Below, piece by piece: positions 33,661 to 41,351 of a stretch of DNA of 64,000 bases (the stretch's first letter is position 1; every line of letters begins with the position of its first letter). Made by a program: the position numbers and the translations under genes. The DNA comes from Trebonia sp963767685 (GTDB lineage: Bacteria; Actinomycetota; Actinomycetes; Streptosporangiales; Streptosporangiaceae): positions 124,001-188,000 of the forward strand of contig CAVYEZ010000018.1 of assembly GCA_963767685.1 (NCBI GenBank), in the 5' to 3' direction. A model generated the notes under the pieces. The model was not told the origin of the DNA, made no database searches, and was given only the letters and a program-made list of their open reading frames with translations.

Positions 33661-34398
33661 TTAGCGCCGGGCCGAACTGGCAATCAGGCCGTCGATAACG
33701 ACATCGACCGCGAAACGGAACCGCTCCTCGCCGTCGCCGGCGACCATTTGCGCGGCGTGGGCGGCGATCAGCGGAAACCGGTCGGGCGGCAGGGCGGCGA
33801 ATGTCCTGCCGATCTCGTCGGCCTGCCCTTGGCGGTTGCCGTCGTCGTTGGGGCCGCGGGGGTGCCGCACGTCGTCTTCCCGGGCGGCGGCCATGGCCAG
33901 CAGCATGAAGATGTCGCAGGCCCAGGCGGCGTCCTGGGGGTGGAGGCCGCCGGCCAGCAGGATCCCCAGCATGTTCTCAGCTAGGAGCAGGACCGATTCG
34001 GTCGTGGGCGGATCGGCCAGCGTCACCGCCGCGATCCCGGGGTGAGTGACCAGTGCCTCGTGCAGGCGCGCGAGCAGCGAGTGCAGCTGCGCCCGCCAGC
34101 GCGAAGGGTCCGGGGCTTCGAGCCCAACGGTGGCGATGACGCGGTCGAGCATGCCTTCGAGCAGCCCCTCGCGGCCGGACACGTAGACGTACAGCGAGCC
34201 AGGCCCCGTGTCCAGGGCGGCCGCGACCCGGCGCATCGTGACCGCCTCCAGACCGTCCGACTTCAGGATCGTCAGGGCCGCTTCGATGATGCCGTCCACG
34301 CTGAGTGGCGCCTTCGCGGGACGGTCCCGAGTCGAGCGATGACGGACCGGGCGGTTCATCGACGGCAGGCCGTTGGCTAGCGACATAACGGACCGCAC
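33661..34398 (-). CDS. TetR/AcrR family repressor
   Basis: 245 residues, or 229 from the ATG of MNRPVRHRSTRDRPAKAPLS. HTH: VDGIIEAALTILKSDGLEAV, TMRRVAAALDTGPGSLYVYV, SGREGLLEGMLDRVIATVG, typical of the TetR_C subgroup with the Tyr-Val-Tyr-Val wing. Divergent from the LLM oxidoreductase. Two 27-bp imperfect palindromes in between are likely its operators, so autoregulation and control of the oxidoreductase are inferred. Confidence 0.9.
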   Translation of the reverse strand: MRSVMSLANGLPSMNRPVRHRSTRDRPAKAPLSVDGIIEAALTILKSDGLEAVTMRRVAAALDTGPGSLYVYVSGREGLLEGMLDRVIATVGLEAPDPSRWRAQLHSLLARLHEALVTHPGIAAVTLADPPTTESVLLLAENMLGILLAGGLHPQDAAWACDIFMLLAMAAAREDDVRHPRGPNDDGNRQGQADEIGRTFAALPPDRFPLIAAHAAQMVAGDGEERFRFAVDVVIDGLIASSARR

Positions 34399-34428
34399 CT
34401 TACTTCACAAGAGCAACGAACTCTACTG

Positions 34429-34455
34429 GAACAGTGTTCGAATCATACATTGTTC
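34429..34455. promoter_or_regulatory. 27-bp operator-like palindrome, site 1 (TetR side)
   Basis: GAACAGTGTTCGA, A, TCATACATTGTTC: the two 13-bp arms match at 10 of 13 positions and end in GAACA / TGTTC, like site 2. Confidence 0.6.
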
Positions 34456-34503
34456 GTCCTCGATTCCGGTCGGCCGTCGTGGCGGACTTGGCGGACTTGG
34501 CGG

Positions 34504-34530
34504 GAACAATGTACGTAACGTACGATGTTC
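34504..34530. promoter_or_regulatory. 27-bp operator-like palindrome, site 2 (LLM side)
   Basis: GAACAATGTACGT, A, ACGTACGATGTTC: arms match at 11 of 13 positions. It reaches the first codons of the LLM gene. Centre-to-centre distance to site 1 is 75 bp, close to seven helical turns. Confidence 0.65.
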
Positions 34531-34533
34531 GTT

Positions 34534-35445
34534 ATGGGTTCTAACCGTAGGGTGCTCTTCGGCCTCGGGCTGATGAGCGGCGTTGACCAGGTGAGCGACT
34601 TGCTTGCGCACGCCCGGGTGGCCGACGAGACGGGCCTGGACATGTTCAACGTCGGCGACCACCCCTACTTCGCCGACCGGATCGACGCCTACGCGGCGGT
34701 GGGATTCGTGCTGGGGGCGACCAGCCGCATCGCGGGCTCGGTGGTCATGACGAACCTGCTGAGCCGTCCCGCGCCCATCCTCGCCCGGACCATCACGGGG
34801 CTGTCCGCGGTCTCCGGCGGCCGCGTCATCCTCGGGCTGGGCGCGGGCGGTATGTGGGAGGAAATCGTCGCCCTCGGCGTGCCCCGCCTGTCACCCGGAC
34901 AGCGGATCCGGGCGCTGGAAGAGGCGATCACGGTCGTGAAGGCCCTATCCGGCGGCGGCCGTCCGGTCACTTTCGAGGGCGAGTTCTACCAGGTCACCGA
35001 GCTGATGCCGGCGGCCGCGGCGACGCCGCCGATCTGGCTGGGAACGGGCGGCAAGAAGGGCCTCGCGGTAGCCGGCCGGCAAGCAGACGGGTGGATACCG
35101 CCGCACGCCGCCGACTGGCGCAGCACTGTCGTGGCCGAGGGCCGGCCCCTTATCGACGAAGCGGCGGCCGCGGCCGGAAGGGACCCAGCCGACGTCGGCA
35201 CCGTCTACCTGGTGTCCGGCCGCATCACCCGCGACCCGCTGCCGCAGACCCGCAACGACCAGGGCCGCTGGACCGGAGGCGGGGTAAAGCAGTGGGTGGA
35301 GGAACTTACCAAGGCCGTGCTCGAGCACGGCGCTTCCGCCTTCAACTACCTGGTCCCCCCGGGCCAGGACCTCAGCGACACCACGGTCAACCTCTGGGCT
35401 CGCGAAGTCGTCCCCGCCGTCCGGGCGGCGATCGCCAAACCCTGA
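34534..35445 (+). CDS. LLM-class flavin-dependent (luciferase-like) oxidoreductase
   Basis: 303 residues from ATG 34534 (an ATG at 34525 lies inside the operator). TIM-barrel elements: GLGLMSGVDQVSDLLAHARV, MFNVGDHPYFADRIDA, VVMTNLLSRPAPILARTITG, SGGRVILGLGAGGMWEEIVA, and late WLGTGGKKGLAVAGRQADGW. Uses FMN or F420. Substrate unknown. It is divergent from and probably repressed by the TetR protein, with operators overlapping its start. Confidence 0.88.
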   Translation: MGSNRRVLFGLGLMSGVDQVSDLLAHARVADETGLDMFNVGDHPYFADRIDAYAAVGFVLGATSRIAGSVVMTNLLSRPAPILARTITGLSAVSGGRVILGLGAGGMWEEIVALGVPRLSPGQRIRALEEAITVVKALSGGGRPVTFEGEFYQVTELMPAAAATPPIWLGTGGKKGLAVAGRQADGWIPPHAADWRSTVVAEGRPLIDEAAAAAGRDPADVGTVYLVSGRITRDPLPQTRNDQGRWTGGGVKQWVEELTKAVLEHGASAFNYLVPPGQDLSDTTVNLWAREVVPAVRAAIAKP

Positions 35446-35486
35446 CCGCCACCGGCCATAGCGCCGGCAAGGCCGGTGGTGCCGGG

Positions 35487-35954
35487 TCAGAGCGGCCCGA
35501 GGAGAGCATGCGGGTCGGCTGCCACGTCGAGCGTCGACAGGGCATCGAGCAACTGGCGTTCCTCGTAGTTGAAGTGGGACTCCATGATCGCGCCAAGTCC
35601 GTCCAGATGGCGCGTCAGCTCGTCAGCCGTGGCCGACGCGGTGAGCGCGTGGCTGAACTGGGTGAGCAGCGCGGCGATCATCTCGTGGTCCTGCGTAAGC
35701 TTCGCGATCGTGGACCGGAGCTGGGGATGACGCGTTGACAGTTCGGGGAACAGGGCCGCGTCCTCGCTGACGTGGTGCCCGCTAAGCGCGGCGCAGAACC
35801 CGTGACAATAGAGCAGGAGGTCAGCGCCGGCCGACTCGGCATCTCCCCGGTCGAGCGCGTCCCTGGTGACCCGCAGAGCCCGGCGCAACCGTTCGTGAGC
35901 GGCTGCTAGTTCACGATTCCAGGCGATGAGCCGGTTCTTCTCGCCCTCAGTCAC
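35487..35954 (-). CDS. Hemerythrin-like domain protein
   Basis: 155 residues, four-helix bundle with the expected metal ligands: His in AAAHERLRR (helix 1), YCHGFCAALSGHHVSEDAAL (helix 2, HxxxE after two His), LTQDHEMIAALL (helix 3) and MESHFNYEERQLLDAL (helix 4, HxxxE). These bind a di-iron centre and sense or store O2/NO/reactive species. No partner domain is attached. It is divergent from the DUF4032 gene at 36119. Confidence 0.9.
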   Translation of the reverse strand: MTEGEKNRLIAWNRELAAAHERLRRALRVTRDALDRGDAESAGADLLLYCHGFCAALSGHHVSEDAALFPELSTRHPQLRSTIAKLTQDHEMIAALLTQFSHALTASATADELTRHLDGLGAIMESHFNYEERQLLDALSTLDVAADPHALLGPL

Positions 35955-36118
35955 GCGGGCGAAGCAGGGAAAGGGTCACCGTGACCGCCTTCCAGGTCCG
36001 GCGCCTCCATGCCTGACGCAGCCCGTCATCGGCACGCGACGCTTCCGCCAGCATACCGACGACCGGGCCGGTGGGCCGATCTGGACATTGGCGTGAGTGA
36101 TGGGGCAGGGTTGTCTGC

Positions 36119-37342
36119 GTGCGCTTCGTGTTCAGCCCTCCCGCCGAACAGGCCGCGGGCCTGCTCAGCCTCCCGTGGACCGAGCCGCTAGAGGAGTGGC
36201 AGGACGAACGGCTGGTGGAGATCCGCCAGCGCGGCATCTCCCGCCACGTCGTCCGGTTCGTCGCTGACGACGGCACTCTGTACGCGCTGAAGTCCATAAG
36301 CGAACGGCTCGCACGCCGGGAGTACCGGCTGCTGCGCGCGCTGGCCGAGCTCGGTATCCCGGCGGTTGAGGTGGTCGGGGTGGCGGTGGACCTCGGCCCA
36401 GAAGCCGACGCGATCCTGGTGACCAGGTTCCTGACGTTCGCGACCACGTACCGGGCCGTGTTCTCCAGCCCGCGCGGCGCCGGGCCGCAGACCGACAAGC
36501 TGCTCGACGCGCTCGTCGAGCTGCTGGTGCGGCTGCACCTGTCGGGTTTCTTCTGGGGGGACTGCTCACTGTCGAACACGCTGTTCCGCTACGACGCGGG
36601 GACGCTGGAGGCCTACCTGGTCGACGCGGAGACCAGCGAGAAGCATCCGGAACTGTCTTCCGGCCAGCGCAACTTCGACGTCGAGCTCGCGGTCGAGCGG
36701 GTGTACGCGGAACTGCTCGACCTGGAGGCCGGGGACCTGCTCCCGGCGGGGACCGACCCGCTCGCGGTGGCCGAGGAACTGCAGCCCAGGTACGACCGGC
36801 TGTGGGACGAGCTCACCCGGGAGGAGATCATCCCGGTGAACGAGCAGCGGTTCCGCATCGCCGAGCGGCTGGGCCGCCTCAACGAGCTTGGCTTCGCCGC
36901 CGAGGAGGTGGAACTCGTCAGCACTCCAGACGGTAACCGGCTGCGGATCAAGACCCGCGTCGCCGACCTGGGCGACCAGGCGCGGAAGCTGTTCCTGCGG
37001 ACCGGGATCGAGGCGGGCGAGAACCAGGCCCGCCTGCTGCTGAACGACATCGCGTCCTTCCGCGCGTACCTGGAGCAGAAGGAGCGGCGCCCGGTGTCGG
37101 AAATCGTGGCCGCCAGCCGCTGGCTCACCGAGGTTTACGACCCGGTCGTCGAGGCGATACCGCCGGACCTGCGGGGCCGGCTGGCTCCCGCGGAGGTCTT
37201 CCACGAGATCCTGGAGCACCGGTGGTACATGTCGGAGCTGGCCGGCCGCGATATCGGGACCACTGCGGCCGCGCGCTCTTACTTCGAGCGCGTCCTGCCG
37301 AGGGCGCCGGAGCCACTGGAGCAAGAGGTGCCCGCGGAGTAG
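36119..37342 (+). CDS. DUF4032 protein with kinase-like N-terminal domain
   Basis: 407 residues from GTG 36119. The N-terminal half has a protein-kinase-like pattern: YALKSISERLARREYRLLRA (Lys and Glu), then LVRLHLSGFFWGDCSLSNTL (catalytic-loop like, WGDCSLSN for HGDxxxxN) and AYLVDAETSE (DxE for DFG). The C-terminal half is the DUF4032 region (VSTPDGNRLRIKTRVADLGD onward). Function is unknown. Whether it phosphorylates is inference from the motif; Trp replaces the usual His. Confidence 0.8.
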   Translation: MRFVFSPPAEQAAGLLSLPWTEPLEEWQDERLVEIRQRGISRHVVRFVADDGTLYALKSISERLARREYRLLRALAELGIPAVEVVGVAVDLGPEADAILVTRFLTFATTYRAVFSSPRGAGPQTDKLLDALVELLVRLHLSGFFWGDCSLSNTLFRYDAGTLEAYLVDAETSEKHPELSSGQRNFDVELAVERVYAELLDLEAGDLLPAGTDPLAVAEELQPRYDRLWDELTREEIIPVNEQRFRIAERLGRLNELGFAAEEVELVSTPDGNRLRIKTRVADLGDQARKLFLRTGIEAGENQARLLLNDIASFRAYLEQKERRPVSEIVAASRWLTEVYDPVVEAIPPDLRGRLAPAEVFHEILEHRWYMSELAGRDIGTTAAARSYFERVLPRAPEPLEQEVPAE

Positions 37343-37589
37343 GGCGCGCCACGGTCCTGGTCCGCAGCTTGGTGACAGAACGGGTGACCAGGCTGACAGT
37401 GGCCTAGACCTTTGATCTAAACCAATTTTCACGGGTTTTCTCCTCGCAAGAATGAAATCGGTGGCCGAAATGGCAAAAATAGAAAAAATTGACCGCGCGA
37501 GGTGAGTCCGCTTCGCGTGCTGGCGCCGCAGCATGGGTTCACGGCCCGCCGGGCAGGGCGGCCGGCGTAACCAGGAGGGCGTGATCAGC

Positions 37590-38750
37590 ATGAGTGCGAT
37601 CGGCGAGCAGGCGGCGCGCTTGCGGCACGAGTGGCAGACCGACCCCCGGTGGGCCGGGATCACGCGCGACTACAGCGCGCAGGACGTGATCCGGCTGCGC
37701 GGCCGCCTCGCGGGGGAGCACAGCCTTGCCCGCCGCGGCGCCAGCCGGCTCTGGGGCCTGCTGCACAGCCAGGACACGGTGGAGGCACCCGGCGCGGCCA
37801 CCGGCATCCATGGGGTGCAGCTGCCCGGGGCCGGGCTGCAGGCCATCTACCTGCCGGGGGCGCAGGCGGCGGACGGGGACCTGGCCGGGCACACCGATCC
37901 CGGGCAGTCACCGTACCCGGCCAGCCCCCCGCCCCAGCTGGTGCGCCGCGTCAACGACGCGCTGCTGCGCGCGGACCACGTCGGCCGGGCCAGGGAGCCC
38001 GGCGACGGCATCCTGCCCGCGGGGCGGCGGCTGGCCCCGGTCGTGGCCGACGCCGAGGCCGGCGCTGGCGGCGCGCCGGATGCGTTCGAGCTGATGACGG
38101 CGATGATCGAGGCGGGCGCGGCCGGGGTGTGCTTCGAGGACCAGCTGCCGGCGGGCCACGAGCGCGGGGATCTCGGGGAGAGGGTCCTCATCCCGACCGG
38201 GCAGCACATCGAGGCGCTGGCCGCGGCCCGGTTCGCCGCCGACGTGCTCGACGTCCCGTCGCTGGTGATCGCGCGGACCGGCGCCCGCACGGCGTCCCTG
38301 CTGACGTCCGATACCGACGAGCGGGATCATGAGTTCCTGACCGGCGAGCGTACCGCGGACGGGCTCTACCGGGTGGATCCGGGCCTGTACGCGTCCGGCA
38401 CGCGCGCGCTCGCGTTCGCTCCCTACGCCGACCTGCTGTGGATGGAGACCCCGGCGCCGGACCTCGCAGCGGCCCGCGCGTTCGCCTGCGTCATCCACTC
38501 GCAGTACCCGGGCAAGCTGCTCGCCTACAGCTGCCCGCCGTCGTTCAACTGGCGGGCGCACCTGGACGACGGGTCAGCCGCGAGGTTCCGGAAGGAACTA
38601 GCCGCGATGGGCTACCGCTTCCAGGTCACCAGCCCGGCCGGCTTCCGCGCCCCGGACGAGCCCTCGCCCCGCCCCGCCGGCCTGCACGCGCACACCGACC
38701 TGCCGGCCTGCGCCGAGCCGCACGAGGCCGCGCTCGCCCTTTGGCCCTAG
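37590..38750 (+). CDS. Isocitrate-lyase-like protein lacking catalytic residues
   Basis: 386 residues, ATG 37590 with AGGAGG about 11 nt upstream. Homologous to isocitrate lyase throughout (LRHEWQTDPRWAGITRDYSA near the start, RTADGLYR, DLLWMETPAPDL, SCPPSFNWRAHLDD). But the catalytic KKCGH motif is HERGD here (Cys position is Arg192, His is Asp194). The metal-site region YPDQ is DPGQ, RTDAE is RTGAR, and the SGWQVAGD loop is PGAQAADGD. The last about 40 residues of the family are replaced by an unrelated tail. It is probably not an active lyase; a binding or regulatory role, or early decay, are alternatives. Confidence 0.85.
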   Translation: MSAIGEQAARLRHEWQTDPRWAGITRDYSAQDVIRLRGRLAGEHSLARRGASRLWGLLHSQDTVEAPGAATGIHGVQLPGAGLQAIYLPGAQAADGDLAGHTDPGQSPYPASPPPQLVRRVNDALLRADHVGRAREPGDGILPAGRRLAPVVADAEAGAGGAPDAFELMTAMIEAGAAGVCFEDQLPAGHERGDLGERVLIPTGQHIEALAAARFAADVLDVPSLVIARTGARTASLLTSDTDERDHEFLTGERTADGLYRVDPGLYASGTRALAFAPYADLLWMETPAPDLAAARAFACVIHSQYPGKLLAYSCPPSFNWRAHLDDGSAARFRKELAAMGYRFQVTSPAGFRAPDEPSPRPAGLHAHTDLPACAEPHEAALALWP

Positions 38751-38796
38751 GAGCCTCGGGGTCGTCGTACGAGTCGATCCCGGGCTTGGCCTCCGC

Positions 38797-39531
38797 TTGC
38801 GCGGATGGTGGATTACCAGTCATTTCCCCGCAGTTGCGGGGCTGCCGCCCCTGAACCTGGCGGACCGGCTTGCGCCCAAAGTCTGGCTGTGGACCAAGCT
38901 CGCCGTCCTCGGCGCGGTGACAGCGGCGGTGGGCGCGGCGGTGTCCGCCGCCGTCGGCCACTTGGCCGCCGTCGTCAGCACCGCGACCGGGCGGAGCCTG
39001 TTCTCCGGCAACGCCTTCCTGGTCACCGGCATGCTCCCGCTGGCACAGATCGTGGTGCGGCTGGCCGTCGGCGTGGCCCTGGGCGCTGCGTTCCGCCGTA
39101 CCCTGTCCGCCATATTTACCGTGCTCATCGGATACGGAGCCGCCTATCTCCTCGTTGAGCGGGTGTACCCGTCCTTATGTCACCACTGACGGTCCTGGCC
39201 CCCCTCGGCAGCGACCAGGGTTCCGCCGCCCGGCTTTCACCCCAACAGCCTGGTCGTCGAGAACTCCTCAGGCACGATCTACGACGCATCCGGCCACCCC
39301 GTCAGCCCGGCCCTGCAGTCGCTGTGCCAGTCCGCCAACGACTTGCCCAAGAACCAGCTCAACCCGTGCCTGGCGCCGCAACGCCACCTCACGACCCTGC
39401 TCCGCTACTAGCCCGGCAGCCGGATCCCCGACTTCCACCTCATCCTGATCGGCGGCTACCTCGGGCTCGGCGCCGTCGCCGCCGTCATCCTGTGGTGGCT
39501 GGTCCGGCGCACGAGCCTGAGCGCCGGCTAG
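38797..39531 (+). pseudogene. ABC-2-type transporter permease remnant with two in-frame stops
   Basis: One frame runs through 38797-39531 and is interrupted by TGA at 39187-39189 and TAG at 39409-39411. The first part has two membrane helices (WTKLAVLGAVTAAVGAAVSA, IVVRLAVGVALGAAFRRTLS), the middle GFHPNSLVVENSSGTIYDASG with two cysteines, and the last LIGGYLGLGAVAAVILWWLV and RR. Homologous permeases have Gln where TAG stands (YQPxxR). N-terminal half and ATPase partner are absent. A decayed gene at the edge of the accessory island. Confidence 0.75.
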
Positions 39532-39566
39532 CGATCCCAGCCCTGTCTGGCGCATCACCGCCGAGA

Positions 39567-39597
39567 GTTGGGATTTTCCCAACTTGCTGGGTACGAT
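39567..39597 (+). promoter_or_regulatory. Operator/promoter of the ImmA/IrrE operon
   Basis: GTTGGGA-TTT-TCCCAAC at 39567-39583 is a perfect 7-bp inverted repeat. It overlaps a possible -35 (TTGGGA) with TACGAT at 39592-39597 as -10 (18-bp spacer). The predicted transcription start is close to the ATG at 39604, so the mRNA may be leaderless and the XRE protein may autoregulate. Confidence 0.5.
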
Positions 39598-39603
39598 GCC
39601 GTT

Positions 39604-40692
39604 ATGGCCACTATCGGAGACCGTGCGCTGCAGCGCTTGCGGGCGCTGAGTCCTCCACCAAAGCATCGGGATGTCGCCGAAAGCATCGGCATGACTGCGG
39701 ATGCCTTCTCCCGTGCGCTTAACGGCAAGCGTCAGTTCTCGTCAATCGAGCTTGCCCGGCTGGCGGATCAAATCGATGCAGATCTTCACTGGCTGATCAC
39801 TGGTGAGCTAGATCCCCACAGGGTCAGCATCGCCGCGCGTCATGACTTCAACCACGAAACGGGACAGCGAACCATCCCCGGGCGTGCTGGCGACGAGCAG
39901 ACCTTGGCGGACATAGCGCTTGCCTACCGTCAGGCGTATTCCGAGCCAGGGCAGCTCCCGGACTGGCCCGAGTCGGCCGCATCCGTTCGGGCGGTGCTCG
40001 GCTATGGCTTCGTCAGGCCCTTCGCGGATCGGCTGGAAAAATACCTAGGAGTTGAAGTCGTACGCGTTACCGAGCTGTCAACTGCTTACTCGTTGACTGT
40101 CGGGGGCCGTGCCGTAATCGCGGTGCCTGCCACCGGTAGCTGGTTCCGGGAGAACTGGGACATAGCCCATGAGCTCGGGCATCTGATCATGGGCCATCAC
40201 GACGACGGTCTCAACCCGGGCGATGCGGACGAGCATGAGGCAGCCGCGAACGCATTCGCGGCCGAACTCCTGCTGCCAGCCGCAGAGCTAAAAGCAGTGG
40301 CATGGGACTCGATCGGCGATGACGAGCTCGCCGCCCTCGTGTGGGAATGGGGAGTCTCCGTCGACGCATTGTGCCGTCGTCTCTGTGCGCTCTTTGGCTA
40401 TGCCCCGAACAACGTTGCCCGCTGGGTTGCCCATCCCACTCAACGCCTGCTCAGGCTTCATCTGCGGATTGAGTCGGAACTTGATGAGATCACGGGCCGG
40501 ATGGACGCTGCATCCCAGCGCCGCTTCCCGCTCAGTGTCCAAGAAGCCCACCTGGAACTGATCGCGTCTGGCGCGGTCGGCCGGGCCACCCTGGCGTGGA
40601 TGCTCGGGATAGATGCCGACTCCCTGGACGTGGACGCGCCGGAGGTACCCGAGGTCGATGTTGACGATCTTGCGACTGCACTAGGCCTGTGA
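39604..40692 (+). CDS. XRE-family HTH / ImmA-IrrE metallopeptidase fusion
   Basis: 362 residues. N-terminal XRE HTH about 5-60 (HRDVAESIGMTADAFSRALN, GKRQFSSIELARLADQID). C-terminal ImmA/IrrE zinc protease about 150-230, with HELGH at 189-193 and HEAAANAFAAELLLP giving the third ligand. The extra C-terminal region (about 240-362) is helical and acidic at the end. Such proteins control mobile elements or act as antitoxins by cleaving repressors. The next gene, a PIN protein, begins 6 bp later, so the two form a toxin-antitoxin-like or defence operon. G+C and codon bias are lower than in core genes. Confidence 0.88.
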   Translation: MATIGDRALQRLRALSPPPKHRDVAESIGMTADAFSRALNGKRQFSSIELARLADQIDADLHWLITGELDPHRVSIAARHDFNHETGQRTIPGRAGDEQTLADIALAYRQAYSEPGQLPDWPESAASVRAVLGYGFVRPFADRLEKYLGVEVVRVTELSTAYSLTVGGRAVIAVPATGSWFRENWDIAHELGHLIMGHHDDGLNPGDADEHEAAANAFAAELLLPAAELKAVAWDSIGDDELAALVWEWGVSVDALCRRLCALFGYAPNNVARWVAHPTQRLLRLHLRIESELDEITGRMDAASQRRFPLSVQEAHLELIASGAVGRATLAWMLGIDADSLDVDAPEVPEVDVDDLATALGL

Positions 40693-40698
40693 TGCGGC

Positions 40699-41241
40699 GT
40701 GGCCTCGCTCATGTTCCCGGACAACACGGTCCTTATCAACTTTGCGATCATCAACCGGATGGATCTTCTGGGAAAGCTGGCGAATGGGAACGGCAAATGG
40801 TGCGCAACCGTTGCCAGTGAGTGCTCAGAGTCAGCCAAATACCCGGGACTGGCCGCACTGAGCGTGGCCAAGGACATCTTCGGCGAGCCGCTTTATCCCG
40901 ACCCGGCTGAGCACCAGGACGTTCAGGTGCTCCGCAACCGGCTGGCCAGCCCCGGAGATCCACCGACTAAGCACCTGGGCGAGGCTGAGACCGTTGCCAT
41001 CATCACGCGACGTCGGCTCGCTTGCTTTTTTGTCACCGACGATCGCGGCGCGGCGCGCCTGGCCACCCAGAACGGCATTACTGTCACCACTACCTGGCAC
41101 CTGCTGCAACTCGCCCACCGGAAAAAGTGGACCGATGCCGACACGCTCTGGGGATACGTGCAGACCCTCAGAGTGAATGACCGAGGAACCCCACCAGGCG
41201 TGCGCGATCGCGCCGCCTTCGACAAGTGGCTGCCAGCGTGA
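40699..41241 (+). CDS. PIN domain (DUF3368-like) nuclease
   Basis: 180 residues. PIN acidic residues: Asp8 in FPDNTVLINF, Glu41 in VASECSES, Glu95/Glu97 in LGEAETVAIITRRR, and Asp114/115 in FVTDDRGAARLA. DUF3368-type PIN proteins are putative RNases. GTG 40699 lies 6 bp after the ImmA/IrrE stop; ATG 40711 is an alternative. Coupled expression suggests it is the toxin or effector of the pair; direct evidence would need testing. Confidence 0.82.
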   Translation: MASLMFPDNTVLINFAIINRMDLLGKLANGNGKWCATVASECSESAKYPGLAALSVAKDIFGEPLYPDPAEHQDVQVLRNRLASPGDPPTKHLGEAETVAIITRRRLACFFVTDDRGAARLATQNGITVTTTWHLLQLAHRKKWTDADTLWGYVQTLRVNDRGTPPGVRDRAAFDKWLPA

Positions 41242-41301
41242 CTCTTTTAGAGGATTTCGTCAGTAGCTAGATGACCTATCAAGCCACGGCGGGCCATACC
41301 C

Positions 41302-41328
41302 GTGACCGCTGCAGTGCGTCCCGGTCAC
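41302..41328. terminator. Weak hairpin between convergent PIN and NACHT genes
   Basis: GTGACCG (41302-41308) pairs with CGGTCAC (41322-41328), 13-nt loop, no T-run. Possible shared transcript end for 41241 (+) and 41352 (-). Confidence 0.35.
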
Positions 41329-41351
41329 TCAGGGCGCCTTGCCCGTCCAGA

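Noticed and set aside
34429..34455. LexA (SOS) box resemblance in the TetR/LLM promoter
   Set aside because: GTTCGA and GAAC are present but not with the 4-base spacing of the actinobacterial box; the 27-bp palindrome shared with site 2 explains them better.
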